A stretch of DNA of 64,000 nucleotides, taken from contig JAPZAS010000006.1 in NCBI GenBank assembly GCA_027460525.1, forward strand, positions 1 to 64,000. The letters are read 5' to 3'. Below the pieces are notes generated by a model. The model made no database searches, was not told where the DNA came from, and saw only the letters and a list, made by a program, of their open reading frames with translations. Of this stretch, positions 1 to 7,710 are shown piece by piece; position 1 is the first letter of the stretch; each line of letters begins with the position of its first letter. Source of the DNA: Candidatus Methanoperedens sp. (lineage in GTDB: Archaea; Halobacteriota; Methanosarcinia; Methanosarcinales; Methanoperedenaceae). A program made the translations under genes and the position numbers.

Positions 1-684
1 GAAGGCATATTCCAGACCTCCATTGAAGGGGGCATCCTGGCGGCAAACCCTGCGCTGGCACACATGTTGGGCTACGAATCACAAGAGGAAATCATTACCA
101 GTATTACCAATGCCCGGAAACTCTATGTCGAGCCAGGCCGGCGCTTGCAGTTAGTGCGCACGATTCGTGCACGCGGCATCGTGACAAATTTCGAAGCACA
201 GATACGCCGTAAGGATGGCAGCAAGAATTGGGTTTTGATCAACGCCCATGCTCTATACGATTCCAGCGGCAACGTTGTTGGTTTGGAGGGGATGGTAACG
301 GATATCACCAATCGCAAACGTGCTGAGAGAAATTTCCAGATGCTTATAGATTCTGCACCCGATGCCATCGTGGCTGTTGATAGTAGCTACAATATCCTTC
401 TCATCAATACCCAGACTGAGAGTATATTTGGCTATAAGCGGGAAGAACTGCTCGGCAAATCCTATGATATCCTTATACCCGAGCGCTTCAGGGAAAAACA
501 TGCCGGGTACTGCGCCGGCTACTTTGCAGAACCAACCACGAAGAAAATGGCACTTCATCTTGGAGCAGTTGCCGTGCGTAAGGACGGAAGTGAGTTCCCC
601 GTGGAAATTAACATGAGTCCAATTGAAACAGAGGAAGGAATTATCGTAGTAACCGACATTCGCGACAGCAGCGGGAGAATATAA
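1..684 (+). CDS. PAS-domain sensor protein, 5' end outside window
   Basis: The frame is open from base 1, so the gene begins before the window. Two PAS folds follow each other: the first (start cut) ends near GLEGMVTDITNRKRAE, a typical PAC end, and the second runs from about FQMLIDSAPDAIVAVD to VVTDIRDSSGRI. PAS domains are small ligand, redox or protein-interaction sensors, commonly placed before a histidine kinase. Here the protein stops right after the second PAS, where IRDITERK normally continues into a kinase or another PAS. It is therefore either a stand-alone PAS protein or a kinase truncated at its C-terminus. No kinase motif (H-box, N-box) follows in any forward frame before the convergent gene at 1308. 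The sensor role is a family inference. Confidence 0.85.
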   Translation, partial: EGIFQTSIEGGILAANPALAHMLGYESQEEIITSITNARKLYVEPGRRLQLVRTIRARGIVTNFEAQIRRKDGSKNWVLINAHALYDSSGNVVGLEGMVTDITNRKRAERNFQMLIDSAPDAIVAVDSSYNILLINTQTESIFGYKREELLGKSYDILIPERFREKHAGYCAGYFAEPTTKKMALHLGAVAVRKDGSEFPVEINMSPIETEEGIIVVTDIRDSSGRI

Positions 685-699
685 GTATAGCCTCCTTTT

Positions 700-1308
700 C
701 TATGATACTTCTGGAATTGGCATTTCAGCCTCAGGAAACATCTTTTTGGTTTTCATGAACTCCCTTGCCTTTTTAATAGCGGTAGCGTAGACAAACATCC
801 ACCCTTCATTAATAAAAATTGTGGCATCTCTTATAGTTTCTTTGCTCAGGCTCCCAGCCCCGAATTCCATCAGCAGCTGGATTGTAGCCATGCATGCTGC
901 GGAATATTCATCCCTGTCCCTGGATTCTGTTGCGATATCGTGCAGCAGCATCTTGAAGAGGCTTCTGAATTTATTGGAAGGTATGAATTGTTTTTCTCCT
1001 GCTTTTACAAGAACGTTGATTTCAACAAGGTCGCTGATCAATGTGTTGGTTTTATCTTCTTTCCAGTATTCCATCGGGTAATCCGTGAGTTCATACTGTG
1101 CCCAGACATCCCTCAGATTTTCTTCTATCTCATCTTTATGTTCAACCCGTCTCAAAGCATATTCAGACGACTTTAATTCGGGTACGGTCGCTATATAAAC
1201 CCTTAAAAGATTTCTTAGCTTCTCACCATCAACTCCTTCGACTATTTTTAAATTTTTTAGAATCTTGTATTCTATGTCGCTCAGGGTTACTGTCAAATCT
1301 TTTGGCAT
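700..1308 (-). CDS. Unknown 202-aa protein
   Basis: I do not recognise a family. The protein begins with LTVTLSDIEYKILKNLK, which could be the first helices of a winged-helix-like domain. It is rich in charged helices and lacks signal peptide, membrane segment or cysteine cluster (a single Cys). The start ATG at 1308 is followed by a clean frame to TAG at 700, converging on the PAS gene with a 15-base gap. Codon use resembles the neighbours, so it is probably a real gene. A regulatory function is only a guess. Confidence 0.6.
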   Translation of the reverse strand: MPKDLTVTLSDIEYKILKNLKIVEGVDGEKLRNLLRVYIATVPELKSSEYALRRVEHKDEIEENLRDVWAQYELTDYPMEYWKEDKTNTLISDLVEINVLVKAGEKQFIPSNKFRSLFKMLLHDIATESRDRDEYSAACMATIQLLMEFGAGSLSKETIRDATIFINEGWMFVYATAIKKAREFMKTKKMFPEAEMPIPEVS

Positions 1309-1387
1309 TTAACACCTTAGAATAAAAATCCAATTGAAGATTTTAGAACCAGATGCCGGACAAAGTCATGTGTGCGGTTAAAATTAT

Positions 1388-1765
1388 TCATTCAATCAGC
1401 TCCGCTATGAATGTACACCGGTTCCCCCCTTCAATAACACATTCTGCGCCTTTTTTGCAGTAAAATCTGGGGTCAACGTGCTTTCTCGCCAAGCCCCCGA
1501 AGAAACCTCTTAAAATATCGCAATATTTACATCTATTGCCTAAGAGGGGTAAGCCTTTAACGTGGAATGTAACTTTTTTTTCAGATATTTCTATGGATGT
1601 CGTGATACCATCTTTTTCAAATTCCCTGTTAATATCCTCTATTTTTATGGTTTTAATGGACATTGCAGCCTGCTCACCGGCTTCGAACATCAGCACTGAA
1701 TTGGCAGCCTCGGTTACGATATTATTGCACACTTCGATATAGGATTCCAAAAATTTCCTGAACAA
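1388..1765 (-). CDS. Short V4R-like domain protein
   Basis: A 125-aa protein whose C-terminal half resembles the end of V4R (4-vinyl-reductase/hydrocarbon-binding) domains: a Cys pair CKYCDILRGFFGGLAR, then CKKGAECVIEGGNRCTFIAEL, the usual GxxxCxFxxx ending. V4R domains bind small hydrophobic ligands and often sit in methanogen regulators or in proteins of tetrapyrrole metabolism. At 125 residues it is shorter than a complete V4R protein (about 150-180), so the N-terminal part may be divergent. It is transcribed away from argB from a shared intergenic region. Domain call moderate, ligand unknown. Confidence 0.55.
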   Translation of the reverse strand: MFRKFLESYIEVCNNIVTEAANSVLMFEAGEQAAMSIKTIKIEDINREFEKDGITTSIEISEKKVTFHVKGLPLLGNRCKYCDILRGFFGGLARKHVDPRFYCKKGAECVIEGGNRCTFIAELIE

Positions 1766-1776
1766 TCATTCACGCC

Positions 1777-1850
1777 CTTTATTTATATATAAAGTCGAAT
1801 TGCATGCATATTAAGGCTTTCTCTCGATTAAGAATAACTTTAATATCCTG
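1777..1850. promoter_or_regulatory. Divergent promoter region (V4R-like gene / argB)
   Basis: A TATA-box-like tract TTTATTTATATATAAAG lies 12-28 bases upstream of the minus-strand gene starting at 1765, and CTTTAATAT lies about 24-32 bases upstream of the argB ATG at 1871. These distances suit archaeal TATA boxes (about -26) with leaderless or short-leader transcripts. Assigned by eye only. Confidence 0.4.
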
Positions 1851-1870
1851 ACTCCCCATTTTAACCCCGA

Positions 1871-2755
1871 ATGCTCAAGCGCGAAAACATCCTCATAGAA
1901 GCCCTTCCCTACATCCGTGAGTTCTACGATTCCATCATGGTAATCAAGATGGGAGGACATGCAATCGTTGACCCCGACATAATGGAGAAGATAGTGCAGG
2001 ATATCGTGCTCTTAAAATTTGTGGGAATACATCCCGTCATCGTTCACGGCGGAGGACCGGAGATCACGGAAAAGATGGAGCGCATGGGAAAGAAGCCCGA
2101 GTTTGTGGCAGGGCTTCGGGTCACGGACGACGAGACACTTGAGATAGCCAGGATGGTGCTCGTGGGCAATGTCAACAGCAAGATAGTTTCGCTCATAAAC
2201 AAACACGGCGGTAAGGGTATAGGTCTTTCAGGAAGCGACGGACGGCTTATCGTGGCAAGGAAGCTCGCTCCCCAGCGCGTGAAAGTCGGCGGTGTTGAGA
2301 AGGAAATCGACCTTGGCTGGGTGGGTGAAACCGAGGTCATCAACCCCGAGATAGTGATGATACTCGCAGGCAAGGGATACATCCCTGTGATATCGCCCAT
2401 AGCAACGGATGAAAAAGGCAATGACCTGAATGTGAACGCTGACACCGTGGCAGGGGATATCGCAGCCGCCCTCAAAGCCAGAAAACTCATCTCCCTTACG
2501 GATGTGCCCGGCGTTCTGCGTGACCCTAAAGACCCGCAAACGCGTATTTCAAGGATAGCGTTCGATGAGATAGAATCCCTTATAGCTGAAAACATCATAA
2601 GCGGCGGGATGATACCGAAGATAAAATCAAGTGCGTCTGCAATCGAAGGCGGCGTGGGACAGGTTCATATCATCGACGGCGGTTTGCCGCATTCCCTGCT
2701 GCTTGAACTGTTTACGCATGAAGGCATAGGTACTATGATATACAGGAAAGAGTGA
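1871..2755 (+). CDS. argB: Acetylglutamate kinase
   Basis: ArgB phosphorylates N-acetyl-L-glutamate with ATP, the second step of arginine synthesis through acetylated intermediates. The sequence shows the amino-acid-kinase fold signatures: VIKMGGHA near residues 24-31 (phosphate-binding Lys), VIVHGGGPEI near 57-66, GLSGSDG near 119, and the C-terminal SGGMIPKI segment that closes the active site. Length 294 aa is normal for the family. Start ATG at 1871 gives the usual N-terminus (ENILIEALPYI). A small membrane-protein gene and ABCE1 follow within a few bases, so all three may be cotranscribed, although their functions are unrelated. Confidence 0.95.
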   Translation: MLKRENILIEALPYIREFYDSIMVIKMGGHAIVDPDIMEKIVQDIVLLKFVGIHPVIVHGGGPEITEKMERMGKKPEFVAGLRVTDDETLEIARMVLVGNVNSKIVSLINKHGGKGIGLSGSDGRLIVARKLAPQRVKVGGVEKEIDLGWVGETEVINPEIVMILAGKGYIPVISPIATDEKGNDLNVNADTVAGDIAAALKARKLISLTDVPGVLRDPKDPQTRISRIAFDEIESLIAENIISGGMIPKIKSSASAIEGGVGQVHIIDGGLPHSLLLELFTHEGIGTMIYRKE

Positions 2756-2761
2756 ACCACC

Positions 2762-3097
2762 GTGGCTGAAAAGGAAAAGACCGAACCTGAACCTAAAACC
2801 CAAACCCCGGATGAGCGGAAGCGGTTGTTGATCGAAGGAATTAAAAAAACGGTACTTCCGGCATTCATCAGTGCGGCTTTTGCGCTGCTTTTTTTCCTGA
2901 AATTCAGGGATGCATCCGGAATTTCCTGGGTGTCGATCATTTTGTTAGTGGTCCTGCTTTCGTATTACATCCAGAGGTTATTATATCCCTTGATCGGCGT
3001 CAGGGTAAAGGAATTTGAGGCAAAGGACTGGCTGTATGTGGAATTTTTGATCATCATCTACTTACTTGTTTTCTGGACACTATTATTAAATAAATAA
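2762..3097 (+). CDS. Small membrane protein, EMC6-like family candidate
   Basis: A 111-aa protein starting with GTG, 6 bases after argB. An acidic/proline-rich head of about 25 residues is followed by three hydrophobic helices (about residues 33-50, 56-73 and 88-108) with the loop PLIGVRVKEFEAKDW. This layout matches the small archaeal membrane proteins annotated as EMC6-like, homologues of a subunit of the eukaryotic ER membrane protein complex that helps insert membrane proteins. I assign this by topology and size, so it is tentative. It ends two bases before the ABCE1 start, suggesting cotranscription with a ribosome-recycling factor. Confidence 0.55.
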   Translation: MAEKEKTEPEPKTQTPDERKRLLIEGIKKTVLPAFISAAFALLFFLKFRDASGISWVSIILLVVLLSYYIQRLLYPLIGVRVKEFEAKDWLYVEFLIIIYLLVFWTLLLNK

Positions 3098-3099
3098 TT

Positions 3100-4869
3100 A
3101 TGCGACTTGCGATTTTAGACCGTGATAGATGCCAGCCCAGGTTGTGCGGGCTTCAGTGCATAAAGTTCTGCCCCAGGGTAAGAACTGGAGACGAGACGAT
3201 AATAACAGGTGAGGATGGGAAACCTGTCATATCTGAAGAATTGTGCGTGGGGTGCGGCATATGCGTCAACCGCTGCCCGTTTGGCTCGATCATGATCATA
3301 AGTTTGCCCGAGAAACTTGAGGAGCCCACGCACAGGTACGGCAGAAACGGGTTCGCCTTATACGGGCTTCCGGTGCCAGTGGTTGGAAAGGTTACAGGCA
3401 TCCTCGGACCGAATGGAATCGGGAAAAGTACAGCCATAAATATACTTTCAGGAACGCTGAAGCCCAACCTGGGGCGTGGCAGGATAGGATGGGAGGAGAT
3501 ACTTGAATATTATGCCGGCAGCGCACTTGCCGATTACCTTGAAGGTGTATCGAAAGGAGGGGTAAAAACCTCGCAGAAGCCGCAGTACGTGGACATGATT
3601 CCCAAGAAATTCAAAGGCACTGTCGCAAGCCTGCTAACAAGGACTGACGAGAGAGGAATACTGGATGAGCTGTTATCCAAACTCGACATCGCAGGCATCA
3701 CAGACCGCAAGATCGAAGAATTAAGCGGCGGGGAGCTGCAGAGGGTTGCGCTTGCGGCATGTGTGGCAAAGGAAGCGGATTTCTATTTCATTGACGAGAT
3801 AAGCCCTTATCTTGATATTTACCAGAGAATAAAAGCGGCACATATTATCAGGGAGCTTGCGCAGAATAAAGCAGTGATGGTTGTTGAGCATGACCTTGCG
3901 ATACTGGATTTGCTCGCAGATGTAGTGCATATCGCATACGGCACGCCGGGAGGTTTCGGTGTGATTACCCATCCTAAAGGCATCAGGGTAGGGATCAACG
4001 AATATCTCAAGGGTTTCCTGCGCGAGGAAAACGTCAGGATACGCACGGAAGCCATCAAGTTCGATGTGCATGCGCCCCAGATTGCGAAGGAGGTCTCTCC
4101 TCTTATGACCTTTGGACGATTCGCGAAAAAATACGATGAAGGCTTCGAGCTTGCGGCGCAGGGCGGGGAGATAAGGAAGGGCGAAGTCACAGGCATTGTG
4201 GGTCCGAACGGCATCGGAAAATCTACTTTCGTGAAGATACTGGCAGGGGAAATACAGCCCACTGAGGGCAAGATAGAGATGAATATCAAGGTGTCCTACA
4301 AGCCCCAGTATATCAAAGCAGATGAGCCTGTGATGGTTTCTGAGCTTCTTCGCTCCCTGACAACTCAGGTTGATACCAGCTATTACGAGACTGAGATCCT
4401 AAGACCGCTTCAGATTGAGCGGCTCCTTAACCAGAAGGTGAATGATCTGAGCGGCGGGGAGCTTCAGAGGGTGGCGATAGCTGCGTGTTTATCACGGACG
4501 GCAGACCTGTATCTTCTGGATGAACCCTCGGCGCATCTTGATGTTGAGCAGAGGGTGCTGGCTACGAAGGTTATCCGGAGATTTGCCGAGAACAATAAAG
4601 TTACAGCAATGGTAGTTGACCACGATATCTACATGATAGACATGCTGAGCGACAGGCTCCTTGTGTTCGAGGGAGAGCCCATGAAGAGGGGAGAGGTGCA
4701 CGGACCTTTTGACATGAGGCAGGGCATGAACAGGTTCCTTAAAGGCATTGGAATCACGTTCAGGCGGGATGAGGAGACCAAGAGACCGAGGGTGAATAAG
4801 CTTGACTCGCAGCTTGACAGGAGGCAGAAGGCGGAAGGGGAGTATTATTACAGCGTGGCGGGGAGTTAA
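3100..4869 (+). CDS. abce1: Ribosome recycling/biogenesis ATPase ABCE1 (Rli1)
   Basis: A 589-aa soluble twin-ATPase that splits archaeal ribosomes after termination. The N-terminus carries two 4Fe-4S clusters: Cys 11/16/20/24 with the following Pro, and CVGCGICVNRCP near 49-60. Two ATPase cassettes follow, each with Walker A GPNGIGKST (about 107 and 368) and signature SGGELQRVA (about 208 and 451). The second Walker B is YLLDEPSAHLD; the first reads YFIDEISPYLD, in which the usual Pro/Ser residues differ, a normal asymmetry of this family. Length is typical. The ATG lies two bases after the preceding stop, so expression is probably coupled to the upstream membrane-protein gene. Confidence 0.97.
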   Translation: MRLAILDRDRCQPRLCGLQCIKFCPRVRTGDETIITGEDGKPVISEELCVGCGICVNRCPFGSIMIISLPEKLEEPTHRYGRNGFALYGLPVPVVGKVTGILGPNGIGKSTAINILSGTLKPNLGRGRIGWEEILEYYAGSALADYLEGVSKGGVKTSQKPQYVDMIPKKFKGTVASLLTRTDERGILDELLSKLDIAGITDRKIEELSGGELQRVALAACVAKEADFYFIDEISPYLDIYQRIKAAHIIRELAQNKAVMVVEHDLAILDLLADVVHIAYGTPGGFGVITHPKGIRVGINEYLKGFLREENVRIRTEAIKFDVHAPQIAKEVSPLMTFGRFAKKYDEGFELAAQGGEIRKGEVTGIVGPNGIGKSTFVKILAGEIQPTEGKIEMNIKVSYKPQYIKADEPVMVSELLRSLTTQVDTSYYETEILRPLQIERLLNQKVNDLSGGELQRVAIAACLSRTADLYLLDEPSAHLDVEQRVLATKVIRRFAENNKVTAMVVDHDIYMIDMLSDRLLVFEGEPMKRGEVHGPFDMRQGMNRFLKGIGITFRRDEETKRPRVNKLDSQLDRRQKAEGEYYYSVAGS

Positions 4870-4877
4870 GATGAAAA

Positions 4878-6025
4878 TTATTTTATCCCCAAATCTACCT
4901 TTATACTGCTGAACTCCTCCAACGCAGATTCAAGGTTTTCTGCAATATCCCTTGCAATAACATCAGGGTCGGGGAGGTTCTCAGAATCTTCAAGACTTTC
5001 ATCCTTCAGCCAGAATATATCAAGGCTTAACTTATCCCTTGATACAAGTTCTTCATAAGTATATGCTCGCCATCTGCCGTCTTGTGTTTCCGGGGTCCAC
5101 GTGGGCTTTCTCTCGTGACGATTCTTCGGGTTGTAGCACTTGATGAAATCCAGGAGGTCTTCATATTTCAGCGTGTTTGTTTTGAGCGTAAAGTGCATAT
5201 TGGTTCTTAAATCGTATATCCAGAGCTTCTCAGTCCATGGCTTTTCGCTGGCATGTTTCCTGTCGAAGAAAAGCACGTTGGCTTTTACCCCTTGTGCGTA
5301 AAACACGCCTGTTGGAAGCCTCAAAAGAGTATGAACATCGCATTCCTGCAGCAGCTTTCTCCACACAGGCGAGCGGCGTTGTCAACTATCTCATACCCCC
5401 TGAACGTATCGAACCTGAGAAACTTTTTCTGCTCCTTGTCCATCGAATGCTTTGAGATATAATCATGCGCCGCCAGAAGGAAGCCGCCTGTGCCGCATGC
5501 AGGGTCGCAGACCGTCATTCCAGCCTGCGGTTTTATGACCTCGACCATGGCTTTGATTAGCGGTCTTGGGGTGAAATACTGTCCTGCGCCGCTCTTTATG
5601 TCCTCGGCGTTCTTCTGCAAAAGCCCCTCGTAAATCTCACCTTTAACATCAATGTCCAGCCCAACCCAGGTTTCATCATTGATTAGCTCGACTAAACGCT
5701 TAAGTTTCGCTGGATCCTGAATCCTATTCTGGGATTTTCTGAAAATAACGCCAAGCATACCTTTCCCTTTTCCCAGAGTCTCAAGGATGTGGCGGTAATG
5801 GGTTTCAAGTGCATCGCCATCTTTTTCAAGAAGGCTGTGCCAGTTAAGGTCTTTAGGGATTGTGGACGGCTTGTTGAAAGGCGGTTTTGTCTGCTCTTCA
5901 GCCATTTTCAAAAACAGAAGATAGGTCAACTGCTCCACATAATCGCCGTAGCTCACGCCGTCGTCGCGGAGCACATTGCAGTAGTTCCAGAGACGCTGCA
6001 CGATTGTTGATGATTCGTTTGCCAT
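4878..6025 (-). pseudogene. hsdM: Type I restriction-modification methyltransferase HsdM, internally deleted and frameshifted
   Basis: The N-terminal part (6025 down to about 5360) is a good HsdM: helical N-terminus, GQYFTPRPLIKAMVE and the SAM-binding DPACGTGGFL. It reads RGYEIVDNAARLC and then runs out of frame at 5321. The other frame (from about 5370 to 4878) resumes with RKLLQECDVHTLLRLPTG and continues to a normal C-terminus (DPDVIARDIAENLE). In intact HsdM about 100 residues lie between these points, including the catalytic NPPF motif; here they are gone and the frame is shifted. The remaining parts sum to about 380 aa against about 480-500 expected. The enzyme should be unable to methylate adenine unless the deletion is an assembly error. 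hsdS and hsdR upstream on the same strand look intact. Confidence 0.88.
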
Positions 6026-6121
6026 TTAAACCAGCCTCCGGATAGCTTCTAAAAAGGCTTTTGCAGAGCTTATTGCAACAGTAGCATCTTTTTCTTTGAC
6101 TTTTATCTTTTCCAAGTTCAT
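6026..6121 (-). pseudogene. 31-aa ORF between nucleotidyltransferase and hsdM, possible HEPN remnant
   Basis: A 31-codon frame begins with an ATGA overlap on the stop of the nucleotidyltransferase gene (ATG at 6121) and stops at 6026, directly abutting the hsdM start. It reads MNLEKIKVKEKDATVAISSA and then KAFLEAIRRLV. The charged lead plus an SAKxFLE helix resembles the first helix of HEPN-domain proteins, the usual partners encoded right after HTH-nucleotidyltransferase genes. The Rx4-6H active-site part is absent, so I read it as a truncated HEPN partner. It could equally be a small antitoxin-type peptide. Confidence 0.45.
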
Positions 6122-6675
6122 TCCACCACCGGTCTTGTTCCAAATAAAACAATCCCTTCAGTGATAACATCTATGTAAAAAGCTTTGTTCTTTTCAGCCT
6201 GTTCTTTCCATTCCGAAGGTGTGAATATGATTAAAGAGGTCTCTTTTCCTAAAAGTTCCGATAACCGCAGGTCTAATTTTTCCGCTGATAAAGAAATTGC
6301 AAGAAGGTCGATGTCGCTTGTTTCATCGTTTTCTCCTTTTGCAAAGCTGCCATAAAGAACCAGTGAACTTAACCCGGGAAGCCTTTCTTTCAGGAATTCT
6401 ACGATGCCTTTTTCCTCAAGCCAGGCAAGATTATAAGCTGTCTTCAGGTGTTTGAAGGCAGGGCTTGCCATGTTGGCTTTGTACAGTATCTGGTTTTTGA
6501 ATTCTTCCCTGACCAACAGCCTGTCCTGAACAAGCAGGTCAATAGCGCGTTTGACGGTCATCGGGCTGATATCCAGTATTCTGGAAGCTTCCCTGAGATA
6601 GTACCGCTCATATGGGTTCTTGATGAAAAGTTCGAGAACTTTTAATTGTGTAATTTTTTGATACAACTGTATCAT
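6118..6675 (-). CDS. Winged-helix plus minimal nucleotidyltransferase protein
   Basis: 185 aa. Residues 1-70 form a winged helix-turn-helix (FIKNPYERYYLREASRILD, then SPMTVKRAIDLL). Residues about 100-185 are a minimal nucleotidyltransferase (MNT) domain with the active-site motif GSFAKGENDETSDIDLLAIS (G-S-x10-D-x-D). MNT proteins paired with HEPN RNases act as antitoxins, some by AMP-ylating the HEPN partner; the HTH suggests self-regulation of the operon. The next frame downstream (6026-6121) begins by ATGA overlap and may be what remains of the HEPN partner. The AT-rich stretch just before the start (6676-6710), with two copies of ACAATTGTATCAT-like sequence, is a likely operator. Confidence 0.8.
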   Translation of the reverse strand: MIQLYQKITQLKVLELFIKNPYERYYLREASRILDISPMTVKRAIDLLVQDRLLVREEFKNQILYKANMASPAFKHLKTAYNLAWLEEKGIVEFLKERLPGLSSLVLYGSFAKGENDETSDIDLLAISLSAEKLDLRLSELLGKETSLIIFTPSEWKEQAEKNKAFYIDVITEGIVLFGTRPVVE

Positions 6676-6745
6676 ATAATAAACAATTGTATCATAAAGT
6701 TAATAAACCTTGCGCACGATTCTCCTTTTTTAGTCCAAATCGTAA

Positions 6746-7162
6746 TTAAGAGATATACTTCAAAATCTTCTTAACAAACTCCCGAATATCTTTCAGGTCT
6801 TCTGACATAATAATAAAAAGCCTTTTCGTGTCTATCTTGCCGTATCTGTGCACAAGGAGATTTCTAAACTGCGCCATCTCCTGAAGCTTTGAAGATAAAA
6901 CATGGTCTATAATTCCTTCTTCTTCAAGAACATTATAAATATCTTTGTAATCATCTGCGCGTCTGAAACCTCTTTCAGCTATTATGTGACTGCCTATGTC
7001 AAGACATGCCTCGATTGCTTCCTGCAATGAGTGTTTAGCAGCCTGAATATCCTTGAAGTTGCTTGAGAATGAATCGAATCCCTGTGACCTGATTTCTTCA
7101 ATGAGCTGAAGATTCTCATCAATGAGGTCAATCATGGCATTAATGACTTCGCTGCTTATCAT
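6746..7162 (-). CDS. hepT: HepT-like HEPN toxin (ribonuclease)
   Basis: 138 aa of the HEPN/DUF86 (HepT) family: helical throughout, with the catalytic Rx4-6H motif as RNLLVHRYGKID near residues 104-115. HepT proteins are RNases whose toxicity is blocked by MntA-type nucleotidyltransferases that modify a Tyr beside the active site (an RxxxxHxY arrangement, seen here as RNLLVHRY). The start ATG at 7162 overlaps the stop of the upstream mntA-like gene by four bases (ATGA), the classic layout of this module. Intact, and probably functional as a toxin-antitoxin pair within the restriction island. Confidence 0.88.
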   Translation of the reverse strand: MISSEVINAMIDLIDENLQLIEEIRSQGFDSFSSNFKDIQAAKHSLQEAIEACLDIGSHIIAERGFRRADDYKDIYNVLEEEGIIDHVLSSKLQEMAQFRNLLVHRYGKIDTKRLFIIMSEDLKDIREFVKKILKYIS

Positions 7163-7557
7163 ACTCCAAGCCTCGCTCGCCTTGCGGCATCGTACATTTC
7201 AAGGTGAGGTTTGAAATCGTAATATTGAGCTAAAGAGGAGGTTTCAAATTCTATTCGTTTTTTCTCGTCCTTGGAGTGCAGAAGCTTCCCGTACCTTAAT
7301 ACCTGGCTTTTAAATCTCAAGGTCGAGCCGTTTAGAACCCTCACATCAACTTTCTTTTTTTCAACCAGAGCCTTTTCGAGCTTTATCGCAAGCCTTGAAG
7401 GATATAAGGGGTCTTTTTCAAGGATATTTTCATCTTTTAAGTAAATAGCAATGTCAATGTCGCTTTTTTCGTCCTGAATGCCTTTTGCGTATGAGCCGAA
7501 AAGGTAAGCGAAGAGGACTTCATAATCTTTTTCCAGTACTCTTGTTATGTTTTCCAC
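7159..7557 (-). CDS. mntA: MntA-like nucleotidyltransferase antitoxin
   Basis: 132 aa. The MNT active site is GSYAKGIQDEKSDIDIAIYL near residues 21-40, then a third acidic residue in KKVDVRVL around residue 81. In characterised pairs MntA transfers AMP to HepT and so silences it. The gene leads the two-gene operon mntA-hepT; a perfect 9-bp inverted repeat about 60-80 bases upstream (7615-7635) may be its operator. The antitoxin role rests on family knowledge plus the adjacent HEPN gene. Confidence 0.87.
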   Translation of the reverse strand: MENITRVLEKDYEVLFAYLFGSYAKGIQDEKSDIDIAIYLKDENILEKDPLYPSRLAIKLEKALVEKKKVDVRVLNGSTLRFKSQVLRYGKLLHSKDEKKRIEFETSSLAQYYDFKPHLEMYDAARRARLGV

Positions 7558-7614
7558 GTAAGATAAATGTCTAAAGGGTTTTATAAACTCTTTGAATCAA
7601 GGGGGATGGTCAAA

Positions 7615-7635
7615 TCTTGAAATTAAATTTCAAGA
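7615..7635. promoter_or_regulatory. Perfect inverted repeat upstream of mntA
   Basis: TCTTGAAAT and ATTTCAAGA flank a 3-base centre (TAA), a perfect 9+9 palindrome 58-78 bases upstream of the mntA start. Its position suits an operator for autoregulation of the mntA-hepT operon; regulator not known. Confidence 0.4.
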
Positions 7636-7649
7636 TGATGCGTGGTTCC

Positions 7650-7693
7650 CCGCCGTCAGGCGGCGCCTCACGGGGGTCTGGGGCTTGCCCCAG
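7650..7693. terminator. GC-rich hairpins between hsdS and mntA
   Basis: Two hairpins lie just beyond the 3' end of hsdS: CCGCC-GTCA-GGCGG (7650-7663) and CTGGGGC-TT-GCCCCAG (7678-7693). No long U-tract follows in the transcription direction, so they may be processing signals or a mobile palindromic repeat and not a classical terminator. Confidence 0.4.
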
Positions 7694-7710
7694 CGCTTGC
7701 AGAAGTAAAG

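Noticed and set aside
2044-2598. 184-aa minus-strand frame within argB
   Set aside because: Antisense shadow of argB; Ser/Pro-rich and no recognisable domain.
4878-5366. Second short methyltransferase gene
   Set aside because: The frame is the C-terminal part of the same hsdM; its N-terminus starts in the middle of the conserved region, so it is one broken gene.
5898-6170. 90-aa minus-strand frame over the hsdM start
   Set aside because: It is out of frame with hsdM, basic and Cys-rich by accident, and conflicts with the better 31-aa and hsdM frames.
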